From the NCBI RefSeq assembly GCF_003015185.1, contig NZ_CP027860.1:3038001-3102000 (forward strand): a stretch of 64,000 nucleotides of DNA, in the 5' to 3' direction. The position numbers were made by a program, and so were the translations under genes. The first letter of the stretch is position 1. Every line of letters starts with the position of its first letter. Under the pieces are notes generated by a model. That model was not told where the DNA came from. It made no database searches and saw only the letters and a program-made list of their open reading frames with translations. The stretch comes from Ahniella affigens. GTDB lineage: Bacteria > Pseudomonadota > Gammaproteobacteria > Xanthomonadales > Ahniellaceae. Below are positions 1 through 8,637 of the stretch, piece by piece.

Positions 1-708
1 TTCCACCCAGATCACAGCGGCCAGTCGAAGGAGATTACCCTCGCGCTGGAACGACTCGATTTCGACGCTCGTCGCAAACGGCAGTTCGTCGCGCAGCTGC
101 CGGACCACTTGCTCGCGAACCCGTTCAGCAGCCAAGAAGCGCTCGCTGCGATCGGTCAGATCGTCCTCGGCAAAGGCATGCTCGCCCGGCTTCGCAAGCT
201 TGGCGACCGCTTGAAACACGCGACTGGCCGAGCGTTCCTTCATGGCCGAAAACGGCACGATGGCCTCGGCCTGATACTGTTCGGTCAATTGCTGCAAACG
301 CGGCAACAGGCGGGTCTTGTCGGCAATCCGATCGATCTTGTTGAGCACAATGACCAACGGCTTCCCAGCCGACTTGACCAAACTCGCGACCAGTTCGTCT
401 TCTTCCGTAAATCGCGTCGCATCGATGACCCAGAGGAGCACATCGGCTTCTTCCAGGGCGGCGCGCGCTGCTCGGTTCAGCGAACGGTTCAAGGCCCGAT
501 TGCCGCCTTGATGGATGCCTGGGGTATCGATCAACGCTAGTTGCGTCGGGCCTTCCGTCAGCACGCCCAGAATCTGATGGCGGGTGGTCTGCGGCTTCGC
601 CGCGGTAATGCTGAGTTTGGTGCCGACCAAACGGTTCAGGAGGGTCGACTTGCCCACGTTGGGTCGGCCGAGCACGGCCACCCGTGCGAAGCGCTGCGTA
701 TCATTCAT
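1..708 (-). CDS. era: GTPase Era, 3' end cut off by window edge
   Basis: Era is an essential small GTPase that binds 16S rRNA through a C-terminal KH domain and helps 30S maturation. The translation starts MNDTQRFARVAVLGRPNVGKS, with the P-loop at about residues 14-22, followed by DTPG (G3) and NKID (G4). The visible 236 codons run into the start of the KH domain; the family is about 300 residues, so roughly 65 are missing. The ATG (706-708) overlaps the rnc stop by 4 nt (ATGA), which supports the start and coupling to rnc. Identification is by motif and by the classical rnc-era order. Confidence 0.96.
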   Translation of the reverse strand, partial: MNDTQRFARVAVLGRPNVGKSTLLNRLVGTKLSITAAKPQTTRHQILGVLTEGPTQLALIDTPGIHQGGNRALNRSLNRAARAALEEADVLLWVIDATRFTEEDELVASLVKSAGKPLVIVLNKIDRIADKTRLLPRLQQLTEQYQAEAIVPFSAMKERSASRVFQAVAKLAKPGEHAFAEDDLTDRSERFLAAERVREQVVRQLRDELPFATSVEIESFQREGNLLRLAAVIWVE

Positions 709-1337
709 GCTTTCTTTTCCAGTTCGGCCAGGAGTGCTTCTGCCGCCCTGGTTTCTGCCAATTTTCGGCTATGCCCGCGGGCATGGCGCTTTTGCTGCAA
801 GGCTTCGACCTCGCAGCTTACTTCAAACGTCTTGGCGTGCTCCGGCCCTTCGGCCGCAATCAGCTGGTAAGCAGGCAGACCCAATCCTTTGGCTTGCAAC
901 CATTCCTGCAGCCGGGTCTTGCCGTCCTTGCCATGCCAGGCTGGATCCAGCGCCGCAACGCGGGGCGCGAACCAATCGCGCACCAACTGCGTTGCGGCAT
1001 CGAGGCCTTGCTGAACATAGGTGGCAGCCGCCAACGCTTCGACCGCGTCGGCCAGAATTGAGTCACGCCGATGCCCGCCGCTCTTCAGCTCGCCCGGGCC
1101 AAGAATCAGTTTTGCCCCGAGATCGAGCTCCCGCGCTAGTTCGGCCAGCGCGCTTTCGCGAACCAACGCCGCACGCATCCGCGTCAAGGTGCCTTCGTCG
1201 ACCTTCGGAAAGCGCCTGAACAGTTCGTCGGCGACGACAAAATTAACCAAGGCGTCGCCAAGGAACTCCAGCCGCTCGTTGTTGACCTGCCCGGCACTAC
1301 GGTGCGTCAATGCCTGCCGATGCAGCTCGGCAGTCAT
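705..1337 (-). CDS. rnc: Ribonuclease III
   Basis: Cleaves double-stranded RNA in rRNA precursors and some mRNAs. The RNase III signature NERLEFLGDAL is at residues 20-30 with catalytic acidic residues, a second acidic helix (DAVEALAAA) follows at about 96, and a C-terminal dsRNA-binding domain spans about 140-208 (KTRLQEWLQ... ending in an ARGHSRKLAETRAAEALL helix). At 210 residues it is about 15 shorter than usual at the N terminus: it opens directly at the LHRQALTHRS helix. The start is nevertheless favoured because its ATG shares one base with the upstream TAA (TAATG), a translation-coupling arrangement. It overlaps era by 4 nt. Confidence 0.96.
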   Translation of the reverse strand: MTAELHRQALTHRSAGQVNNERLEFLGDALVNFVVADELFRRFPKVDEGTLTRMRAALVRESALAELARELDLGAKLILGPGELKSGGHRRDSILADAVEALAAATYVQQGLDAATQLVRDWFAPRVAALDPAWHGKDGKTRLQEWLQAKGLGLPAYQLIAAEGPEHAKTFEVSCEVEALQQKRHARGHSRKLAETRAAEALLAELEKKA

Positions 1338-1729
1338 TACTGACCAGCCATCCGCCCGCTTACTTCGACCGTATTGTCGAAGGAGGCCACGTAGTCCAGG
1401 TTGTACATCAGCGTGTCGCGCCGTTCGTAGTGAACCCGAATCGTCATGACCAAGCCACGTTTCTTGATCTCGAAGTTCTTGCGACCGACATTCTTGCTGT
1501 CGACGTAGCTGATGTACATCCGCTTGTCGAGCGAGTTCCAGACATCATTGGAGCTCCAGTTCACAGCTGCCGGCTCCGCCGCGACCGCCTTCATGGCTTT
1601 GACGACGTTGTAATACTCCAGGTAAGCCGGCCCGATTCGCATACCGAGGTAAGCAAAGAAGCCACCTACCGCCATGATGATGATGAACCCCATCAGGCTC
1701 AAACCCTTCATTTTACGCAGAGATTTCAT
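1337..1729 (-). CDS. DUF4845 single-pass membrane protein
   Basis: A 130-residue protein of unknown function. It opens MKSLRKMKGLSLMGFIIIM, a basic stretch followed by one hydrophobic segment at about residues 9-28, then a soluble region ending TVEVSGRMAGQ. Proteins of this type (DUF4845) are commonly found between lepB and rnc in gammaproteobacteria, as here. The start is fixed by ATGA overlap with lepB and a GGAGG Shine-Dalgarno upstream; a longer in-frame reading into lepB is not credible. The N terminus resembles a type IV pilin-like leader, but no clear prepilin cleavage motif is seen. Confidence 0.85.
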   Translation of the reverse strand: MKSLRKMKGLSLMGFIIIMAVGGFFAYLGMRIGPAYLEYYNVVKAMKAVAAEPAAVNWSSNDVWNSLDKRMYISYVDSKNVGRKNFEIKKRGLVMTIRVHYERRDTLMYNLDYVASFDNTVEVSGRMAGQ

Positions 1730-2559
1730 GACTCGCCTCCTTTGATGATGGTGCCGATCCGACTGAACTCGACGCCGCCGTTTTCGCCATCCCAATTCAT
1801 CCAGATGAAAAAGGCGCGCCCGACCAGATTCTCTTCCGGAACCATACCCCAAAACCGGCTGTCCTCACTACGGTCCCGGTTGTCACCCATCACAAAATAT
1901 TGCTTCGGGCCAACCGTGAACGCACCGTCGGCGTCCGCCAGTTGGGTCAGCTCCGGAATGATCAGGATGTCGTGCTCCCGGCCGGGGAGCATTTCGACCC
2001 GCTTTTGCGAACCGGTCATCTCCGAGCCTTGGCCCACCCCAACGTACGATTCGGGCGAGATCTGCGCTACGGCTTCGCCATTGATGAAAATGGTTTTGCC
2101 GCGGTACTCGACGACATCACCCGGCAGGCCGATGACACGCTTGATGTAGTCCTTGCCGCGGTTCTCGTCCTTAGCATTGAAGCCTGGATACTTGAACACC
2201 ACCACATCGCCACGCTTCGGCTCGCCCAGCGCAATCACCTTGGTGTTGATGACCGGCAGACGGATGCCATAGGCGAACTTGTTGACCAGAATGAAGTCGC
2301 CGATCAGAAGGGTCGGCATCATCGAACTGGACGGAATCTTGAACGGCTCAGCGATGAACGAGCGCAGAAGCAGTACAACAAAGATCACCGGAAAAAACGA
2401 ACGCGAATACTCGACGATCGTCGGTTCCTTCCCTGCTTCGCCGAGCGCCTTGCGGCCCTTTTCAAAGAACAGCTTGTCCACTCCCCAGACGAATCCGGTG
2501 AATGCCGCCAGGCAGACCAGAATCAACGCAAAATCGAGACGAATCAGACTTGGATCCAC
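1726..2559 (-). CDS. lepB: Signal peptidase I
   Basis: Inner-membrane serine protease that removes signal peptides from exported proteins using a Ser/Lys dyad. Hydrophobic segments lie at about residues 8-26 and 55-68. Box B is IPSSSMMPTL with nucleophile Ser79; box D is YIKRVIGLPGD with general base Lys140; box E is GDNRDRSEDSR. The 277-residue length is normal. It lies 15 nt downstream of lepA and overlaps the DUF4845 gene by 4 nt, so it is part of the minus-strand run lepA-lepB-DUF4845-rnc-era. Confidence 0.97.
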   Translation of the reverse strand: MDPSLIRLDFALILVCLAAFTGFVWGVDKLFFEKGRKALGEAGKEPTIVEYSRSFFPVIFVVLLLRSFIAEPFKIPSSSMMPTLLIGDFILVNKFAYGIRLPVINTKVIALGEPKRGDVVVFKYPGFNAKDENRGKDYIKRVIGLPGDVVEYRGKTIFINGEAVAQISPESYVGVGQGSEMTGSQKRVEMLPGREHDILIIPELTQLADADGAFTVGPKQYFVMGDNRDRSEDSRFWGMVPEENLVGRAFFIWMNWDGENGGVEFSRIGTIIKGGES

Positions 2560-2574
2560 AAACGCACCTTGAAA

Positions 2575-4368
2575 TTACTTGTTGTCGACCTGCAACACGG
2601 CCAGAAACGCTTCCTGGGGAATTTCCACTCGCCCAACCTGCTTCATGCGCTTCTTGCCTTCCTTTTGCTTTTCCAGCAATTTTCGCTTACGCGTAATGTC
2701 ACCGCCGTAGCACTTCGCGAGCACGTTCTTCCGCATGGCTTTGACCGTGGAACGCGAAATAATCTGGGACCCGATCGCTGCCTGAATCGCGACATCAAAC
2801 ATTTGCCGCGGGATCAGTTCGCGCATACGCTCGCACAAATCACGGCCGCGGCGCTCGGACTGCGAGCGATGGGTGATGGTGGACAGGGCGTCGACCTTGT
2901 CGCCATTGATCAGCACGTCCAACCGCACGAAATTGCCCGCGTCGAAACGGAGGAAGTGGTAGTCGAGCGACGCATAGCCGCGGCTGACCGACTTCAGGCG
3001 ATCGAAGAAATCGAGGACGACCTCGGCCAGCGGCAACTCATAGACGATCTGGACCTGACTGCCCATGTAGGTGATGGAGACCTGACTGCCGCGCTTCTCT
3101 TCGCATAGCGAGATCACGTTGCCGACGTAGTCGGGTGGGGTCAGGATGCTGGCGTGAATGATCGGCTCGCGAATCTCGTCGACGAGGTTCACCGGCGGCA
3201 ACTTGGACGGATTGTCCAGATCGACCAGCGTGCCGTCCGTCTTCAGGACCTGATAGACCACCGTTGGGGCCGTGGTGATCAAATCCAGGTCGTACTCGCG
3301 TTCCAGGCGCTCTTGCACGATTTCCATGTGCAGCATGCCCAAGAACCCGCAACGGAAACCAAAACCGAGCGCTTCCGAACTCTCCGGCTCGAAGTTCAAT
3401 GCCGAGTCGTTGAGCTTGAGTTTTTCCAGCGCTTCACGCAGATCCGGATAATCGTCGGCCTCGGTCGGGAACAAACCCGCAAACACGCGTGGCTGGACTT
3501 TGCGGAACCCAGGCAATGCCTCGGGCGCCGGATTACTGGCCATCGTCAACGTATCGCCCACCGGTGCGCCGTGGACTTCTTTGATCGACGCGCACACGAA
3601 TCCGACTTCGCCAGCCGACAGCGATTCCTTGAGCTTACGCTTGGGCGTGAAGATACCCACCTGGTCGACTTCGTGCGTGCGCCCGGTAGACATCACCAGA
3701 ATCTTGTCTTTCGGCTTGATTTCACCGGTCACGACGCGCACCAGCGACACCACGCCCAGGTAGTTGTCGAACCAGGAGTCGATGATCAGCGCCTGCATCT
3801 GTGGGAACTTGCCGAGCGCCGGCGGCGGAATCTGCTCGACGATCGCTTCCAGCACATCGCGCACATTGAGGCCCGTCTTCGCGCTGACTTCCAACGCATG
3901 CTCAGCGTCAATGCCAATGACATCGCGGATTTCCTGCTTGACGCGTGCCGGTTCGGCTGTCGGCAGGTCGATCTTGTTCAGCACCGGTACGACTTCCAGG
4001 CCCATTTCTACTGCGGTGTAGCAGTTCGCCACGGACTGTGCTTCGACGCCCTGCGCCGCATCCACCACCAATAGCGCGCCCTCGCAGGCAGCGAGCGAGC
4101 GCGACACTTCGTACGAAAAGTCGACGTGCCCGGGCGTGTCAATGAAATTTAGCTGATAGACCTGACCGTCTTTGGACTTGTAGGGCAAAGAGACGCTCTG
4201 GGCCTTGATCGTAATGCCGCGCTCACGCTCGATCGGATTTGAGTCCAGAACCTGGGCCTCCATCTCGCGTTCTTCAAGACCACCACAGATCTGGATGAAA
4301 CGATCCGCCAGCGTGGACTTGCCGTGATCGACGTGCGCGATAATGGAAAAATTGCGAATGTGCTTCAT
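2575..4368 (-). CDS. lepA: Elongation factor 4 (LepA), ribosomal back-translocase GTPase
   Basis: Translation GTPase that binds stalled or mistranslocated ribosomes. The chosen start gives [24 protein letters not shown], the canonical LepA N terminus with P-loop [17 protein letters not shown] (G3) and NKIDLP (G4) follow. The LepA-specific C-terminal domain is present ([40 protein letters not shown]). It has 597 residues, the usual length. An in-frame extension of 26 codons upstream is not needed. It is followed closely by lepB. Confidence 0.98.
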   Translation of the reverse strand: MKHIRNFSIIAHVDHGKSTLADRFIQICGGLEEREMEAQVLDSNPIERERGITIKAQSVSLPYKSKDGQVYQLNFIDTPGHVDFSYEVSRSLAACEGALLVVDAAQGVEAQSVANCYTAVEMGLEVVPVLNKIDLPTAEPARVKQEIRDVIGIDAEHALEVSAKTGLNVRDVLEAIVEQIPPPALGKFPQMQALIIDSWFDNYLGVVSLVRVVTGEIKPKDKILVMSTGRTHEVDQVGIFTPKRKLKESLSAGEVGFVCASIKEVHGAPVGDTLTMASNPAPEALPGFRKVQPRVFAGLFPTEADDYPDLREALEKLKLNDSALNFEPESSEALGFGFRCGFLGMLHMEIVQERLEREYDLDLITTAPTVVYQVLKTDGTLVDLDNPSKLPPVNLVDEIREPIIHASILTPPDYVGNVISLCEEKRGSQVSITYMGSQVQIVYELPLAEVVLDFFDRLKSVSRGYASLDYHFLRFDAGNFVRLDVLINGDKVDALSTITHRSQSERRGRDLCERMRELIPRQMFDVAIQAAIGSQIISRSTVKAMRKNVLAKCYGGDITRKRKLLEKQKEGKKRMKQVGRVEIPQEAFLAVLQVDNK

Positions 4369-4786
4369 GAACAGACGATCACGCTGAAAACGCCAGCGTG
4401 AACTACGACCTCGTTGGGAAAGTGCCGGATTATGGCATGGAACCACCGAGTCTCGTATCGAACGGACACCCGGGAAGCAACCTCCCAGTCAGGATTGCCG
4501 GCCTTGCTCAGCCGCCTCGCGCTTTGACCCGCCAACCAAACTGGACTGCCCGCCGTGGCAACGGGCTGCACAAATTTGCCCTGGCCGGGCCCGAAAACGG
4601 CCCGGGCCAAGGCAAAACGACAGCCGGCTGAGGGTACGGCTGTCGACACCGATCGGTCGGGTGCAGCCCTGCCACCGCTGCGGCGCGCACAGGCCTTTTT
4701 GCAAGGAACTGGAGTCGGCCGGGGTGGCCCACTCCGGCCGACCCATTTGGCGCTGGCGCCACGACTGGCACCAGCGCCTACGTCGA
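4369..4786. other. 418-nt intergenic region between mucD and lepA, with hairpins
   Basis: No credible gene is seen. It holds the lepA leader and two inverted repeats on the mucD side: GTCGGCCGG (4714-4722) with CCGGCCGAC (4734-4742), and a longer one at 4749-4778 directly behind the mucD stop. Neither is followed by a T tract. Confidence 0.6.
4749..4778 (-). terminator. Hairpin 8 nt after the mucD stop, terminator-like without U tract
   Basis: The arms GGCGCTGG-C-GCC (4749-4760) and GGC-A-CCAGCGCC (4767-4778) form 11 base pairs with one mismatch and a 6-nt loop. The position just after the mucD stop suggests a transcript end or RNA-stabilising structure. No run of T follows, so intrinsic termination is uncertain. 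Confidence 0.45.
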
Positions 4787-6199
4787 TCATTCTGCGTCGG
4801 CGTCCGGCGTGTAGGTCACAAACGCGTTGTTCTCGCCACGGCGGATCAGCAACATGACCGGGCTGCCGGCCTTGGCGGCCTGCACGATCTTGCTGAAGTC
4901 GGCAATTGAACCCACTTTCTGACGATTCACCATCAGCACTACGTCGTTCGGCTGCAGTCCGGCACGGCGAGCAGCAGTGCCAGTGACTTCCTTGATCAAC
5001 ACACCTTCGTTGGCGTCAAGACCCAGTGACTCGCGCTCGTCCGCATTCAGACTGCTGATCACCAAGCCCAGGCGGGTTTGTTTGCTGCTGCCTGGTTCGA
5101 CTGGCTCGTCGCCGGCACTGGCGCCGTTCGGACCCGCGTCGGCGGGCAGTTCCGCGATGACCACGGGCACATTGATCTGCTTGCCGTCACGGAACACGCC
5201 CAAACTGGCACGCGTCCCCGGCGCAGTCGAACCGACCAGCGGCGGGAGATCGCCGGAATCTTCAATCGCCGTACCGTTGTAGGTCTGAATCACGTCGCCC
5301 AGTTTCAGACCCGCCTTTGCACCGGGTGTTCCGGTGTTGACTTGGGCCACGAGCGCGCCTGCAACCCGAGGCAAACCGAGTGCCTTCGCATCTTCCGCCG
5401 TCACGCGCTGCAAACTCACACCAATGTAGCCACGAGCAACCCGGCCCTTCGATTTCAGCTGCGCCACAATCTGGTTGGCGTAGTTGATCGGAATCGCGAA
5501 TGAGATGCCCACCGAGCCGCCGGTCTGCGAAAAGATCTGCGAGTTGATCCCGATCACCTGGCCATCGAGATTGAACAGCGGGCCGCCGGAGTTGCCGCGG
5601 TTGATCGCCAGATCGTTTTGAATGAATGGCACATACCGCTGTTCTTGATTCAGATTGCGGCCCACCGCCGACACCACACCCGCCGTCACGGTGTAGCTGA
5701 GGCCGAATGGCGAACCGATCGCGACGGCCCACTGGCCGGGCTTCACGCGATCCGAGTCGCCCAGCGCAACGGTCGGCAGACCGGTGGCGTCGATCTTCAG
5801 CAGCGCCACATCGCTCTGTTGGTCCGAGCCGATCACCTTGGCCTTGAACTCGCGACGGTCTTTCAGCGTCACGCGAACTTCGTCAGCCTCGTCGACGACG
5901 TGGTGATTGGTAATCAAATACCCATCGGCGGAAATAATGAATCCGGACCCGCCCGACACCCGATCCTGAGGCTGCTGATTGAGTCTCGGATCATCAAAAA
6001 AACGTCGGAATGGTTCGGGAATCTCCTCCTGGCCGAGCCGCCCCGAACTGGCCGAACTGCCCGAGGCAATCGACTCGATATTCACAACCGCGGGCGAGGT
6101 TCGCTCGACCAAGCCGGTGAAGTCTGGAAGGGTCTGTGCCTGGCTGGCAAAACCTGCCAGTCCAAACAGCAAGGTGGCAAAGATGCCGGTGAGACGCAT
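4787..6199 (-). CDS. mucD: Periplasmic serine protease MucD/DegP type with two PDZ domains
   Basis: HtrA-family protease of the envelope-stress response that degrades misfolded periplasmic proteins and dampens sigma-E signalling. It has a signal peptide (about 1-21, ending FASQA), a trypsin-like domain with His100 (TNHHV), Asp130 (SDVALL) and Ser204 (RGNSGGP), then PDZ1 (about 260-350) and PDZ2 (about 375-465). The 470-residue length is typical. It sits downstream of rpoE-rseA-mucB, the expected context, with a 222-nt gap that could hold its own promoter. Confidence 0.95.
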   Translation of the reverse strand: MRLTGIFATLLFGLAGFASQAQTLPDFTGLVERTSPAVVNIESIASGSSASSGRLGQEEIPEPFRRFFDDPRLNQQPQDRVSGGSGFIISADGYLITNHHVVDEADEVRVTLKDRREFKAKVIGSDQQSDVALLKIDATGLPTVALGDSDRVKPGQWAVAIGSPFGLSYTVTAGVVSAVGRNLNQEQRYVPFIQNDLAINRGNSGGPLFNLDGQVIGINSQIFSQTGGSVGISFAIPINYANQIVAQLKSKGRVARGYIGVSLQRVTAEDAKALGLPRVAGALVAQVNTGTPGAKAGLKLGDVIQTYNGTAIEDSGDLPPLVGSTAPGTRASLGVFRDGKQINVPVVIAELPADAGPNGASAGDEPVEPGSSKQTRLGLVISSLNADERESLGLDANEGVLIKEVTGTAARRAGLQPNDVVLMVNRQKVGSIADFSKIVQAAKAGSPVMLLIRRGENNAFVTYTPDADAE

Positions 6200-6421
6200 G
6201 ATCTACTCCTTGATTCAATGTTGGGTCTGAACAAACTGGCAATCAATGAAAACGGGCGCTAACGCCCCGATTTCAGAACTTCATGCGCGCCCGCAAGATA
6301 GCAAAAGCGCGGGAGGTCGGGACAATGCTGAGCTGCCATCTCGGCGCGGACATAGGGTAACCAACTCCCAATTCAAGGGCCGCAGCGCACGCTCGGATCA
6401 CCCTGCACTGACCTTCACGGA

Positions 6422-7303
6422 CTATTGACCAGCGTTGGATTCAACCAGTTCCCGTAACGTCGACAACGGCACGTTACCAATTGCGACCCAGCGCAACTGC
6501 TCACCCTGCCGCCCATAGAGATTCACCGCACCGCGGCGGGACGCAAAGTCACCCGTAGTGGCCGCGGGCTTGGCTTCCCGATACATCGATACCAGCGCGA
6601 GCCCGTCACTCAGCAAGAACTGATTCAGGCTACGCAAGGCATCACGACGCTCGGCCACAAAGACAAATCCCTTTGGCAACGTCAACGGCACGCTGCTCGT
6701 CGCCGGTTGGTGCGCCGGCTCCGGCTCTGGCAACGCGGGCTTGGCGTCGGCAGCGGCCGGACTGGTTCGAAGATTCGTGAACATGACCTGCTCCAGCGGC
6801 TGATGCCGCTGATCGAGCACGACATTGCCAAGAATCAGCCCACTCGCGCGGTCGAACCAGAGTTGCTGCACAAAGCGGAGGTCATCCATCGGTTCGGCGC
6901 GAACGACGACGGCCTCCAAGCCTGCCACTTGATCGTTGCCGATCTCACGAACGCGGTAATTCTTGGCGACCTGGTCGATGCCGGCATTCGCGAAACTGGT
7001 GAAGGCCGGCCAGGCACCAACCGTGGAGCCTTGCAGCTGCACGCGGACTTGGTCGCCGTTGCGGACCAACTGGCGCTGATCGCCACCCAGATTCGCAAAC
7101 TGGCCCGAAAGCTCCGGCCCCGGTTGCAGCAGAATTCGAATGGCATCAATGCGGCCATCGTGGGCGTAGACGGCAACGCCATCAATGGCGTTGCGATTTT
7201 GTGAGTGTTGCAGCTGCCGAAGCCAGTTCAGACCATCCTGCGCATGGACCCAGGTGGCTGACAGGGCCAAGAGCCCAAACAGCCAGGAGCGGGAGTTCAA
7301 CAT
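6422..7303 (-). CDS. mucB: MucB/RseB-family periplasmic regulator of sigma-E
   Basis: MucB/RseB binds the periplasmic domain of the anti-sigma factor, protects it from proteolysis and senses lipoproteins or LPS. The 293-residue protein has a signal peptide (about 1-21, ending WVHA) and starts its mature part with the family-like DGLNWLRQLQHSQNRNAIDG. Its start overlaps the rseA stop by 7 nt, so the two are probably translationally coupled. Sequence conservation of the family is low; the call rests on layout, signal peptide and fold-like N-terminal pattern. Confidence 0.85.
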   Translation of the reverse strand: MLNSRSWLFGLLALSATWVHAQDGLNWLRQLQHSQNRNAIDGVAVYAHDGRIDAIRILLQPGPELSGQFANLGGDQRQLVRNGDQVRVQLQGSTVGAWPAFTSFANAGIDQVAKNYRVREIGNDQVAGLEAVVVRAEPMDDLRFVQQLWFDRASGLILGNVVLDQRHQPLEQVMFTNLRTSPAAADAKPALPEPEPAHQPATSSVPLTLPKGFVFVAERRDALRSLNQFLLSDGLALVSMYREAKPAATTGDFASRRGAVNLYGRQGEQLRWVAIGNVPLSTLRELVESNAGQ

Positions 7304-7905
7304 GCCGATGGCGACTCGCAGTTCACGCCGATCACCGGCTTCGCGGCCACGGTTTGCACATAGGGCAGCACGCCCATCTGGCCAGAGCTCGCTGATCCTT
7401 CAGCATGCTGCATGAAATAGGCATCGATCTCGCCTTGGCTCGGCAACGCCGACACGACTACCGCCTGCCGATCCGACACTGGCGACAACTGCCATGCGGG
7501 GGCAAGGTCAGCCGTCGTCAGCGATTCCACGCTGGCCAAATTGCCCTGCGGTGCAGCCGTATCAATGGGTGTTGGCACCGAGAACATCAGGGCAACCACC
7601 GCCACCGCCGCGGCGATGGCACCGCCACCCAGCCACTGCGCAAATCGACCGCGAGCCGCACGCGCTGCGCGCTGCACCGACGCCGGCTGCGCGTCGGCAT
7701 CGATACCAGCCATGACTTGTGCGGCAAAATCGGGTGGCGCGAGCGGGTTCTGGCGCCGAAGGCAATCACGGATGAGGTGGTAGCGTTCCCAGGTTTCGCT
7801 CAGTTCCGGATCGTGATCCAGACGCTTGAGCAGGAAACGCGCGCTGTCAGCGGCAAGTTCGCCGTCACTGAGCGCAGACAACTGTTCGCGGATCGAATCG
7901 TTCAT
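7297..7905 (-). CDS. rseA: Anti-sigma-E factor RseA/MucA
   Basis: Single-pass membrane anti-sigma factor that sequesters RpoE until cleaved by the regulated intramembrane proteolysis cascade. The N-terminal RseA-like domain (QLSALSDGELAADSARFLLKRL, about 8-52) would bind sigma-E; one transmembrane segment lies at about 92-110 and a periplasmic tail of about 90 residues follows. The ATG at 7905 is fixed by ATGA overlap with the rpoE stop. A longer reading that covers the rpoE 3' end is rejected. Confidence 0.9.
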   Translation of the reverse strand: MNDSIREQLSALSDGELAADSARFLLKRLDHDPELSETWERYHLIRDCLRRQNPLAPPDFAAQVMAGIDADAQPASVQRAARAARGRFAQWLGGGAIAAAVAVVALMFSVPTPIDTAAPQGNLASVESLTTADLAPAWQLSPVSDRQAVVVSALPSQGEIDAYFMQHAEGSASSGQMGVLPYVQTVAAKPVIGVNCESPSAC

Positions 7906-8579
7906 GACATTTCCACTTTGGCAGTTTGTCCGCCCATCAACGGTCGCAGGCGGACGTCGATCGCATCGCGAGCCCGGAAGATTCGGGAACGCACGGTGCC
8001 GATCGGACAATTCATTTTCTGCGCGATCTCTTCGTAGGACAAGCCGTCCACCTCGCGCAAGGTGATCGCTTGCCGTAATTCTTCGGGCAGATCGGCAACC
8101 GCCTGGGTGACGGCCTGCTCGATCTCCTGCCGCATCAACTCACGCTCGGGCGTGGCGACGTCTTTCATCCGGAGCGCATGCTCGAAATGCTCGGCATCGT
8201 CGAGCTGCACATCGTCACTTGGCGGACGCCGACCCAACGACACCAGATGGTTCTTGGCGGTGTTGGTCGCAATCGTGTACAGCCAGGTGTAAAAGGCACT
8301 CTCGCCGCGGAAATTGCTGATCGCCCGGTAGGCCCGGATAAACGTGTCCTGGGCGACATCCTGGCATTCGGCATGGTCGTGGACGTATTTGCCGACGATC
8401 GCGAACACCTTGTGCTGGTACTTGCGGACCAACAAATCGAACGCGCCGCGCTCGCCTGCTTGCACGCGCCGGACCAGCTCCAGGTCGGCTTCAGACTCAC
8501 TCACAGACTTCGTCCCGAGCCGCTCCAGCGGCTTCCTGACGTTTGCGGTGACCCAGTTCTGGATGGCTGACTGGCCCAT
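7902..8579 (-). CDS. rpoE: RNA polymerase sigma-E (RpoE/AlgU)
   Basis: ECF sigma factor for envelope stress. Region 2 (LLVRKYQHKVFAIVGKYV, QDTFIRAYRAISNFRG, FYTWLYTIATNTAKN) and region 4 (DLPEELRQAITLREVDGLSYEEIAQKMNCPIGTVRSRIFRARDAI) match RpoE closely. At 225 residues it is about 30 longer than E. coli RpoE at the N terminus; the chosen ATG has a strong GGAAGG ribosome site, which supports the extension. It is first in the rpoE-rseA-mucB-mucD run, with a sigma-E-like promoter upstream. Confidence 0.97.
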   Translation of the reverse strand: MGQSAIQNWVTANVRKPLERLGTKSVSESEADLELVRRVQAGERGAFDLLVRKYQHKVFAIVGKYVHDHAECQDVAQDTFIRAYRAISNFRGESAFYTWLYTIATNTAKNHLVSLGRRPPSDDVQLDDAEHFEHALRMKDVATPERELMRQEIEQAVTQAVADLPEELRQAITLREVDGLSYEEIAQKMNCPIGTVRSRIFRARDAIDVRLRPLMGGQTAKVEMS

Positions 8580-8610
8580 GGTTTCCTTCCCATCTTGTTA
8601 CGGACAAGGC

Positions 8611-8637
8611 TTGGACCTGGGCTCTCAAAAAAAGTTC
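8611..8637 (-). promoter_or_regulatory. Putative sigma-E autoregulatory promoter of rpoE
   Basis: On the minus strand GAACTT (8632-8637) is followed after 16 nt by TCCAA (8611-8615), close to the RpoE/AlgU pattern GAACTT-N16/17-TCnnA. The -10 lies about 30 nt before the rpoE start codon. The -35 overlaps the last codons of the upstream GGDEF-EAL gene. Autoregulation is known for rpoE; its presence here is an inference from the match. Confidence 0.55.
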
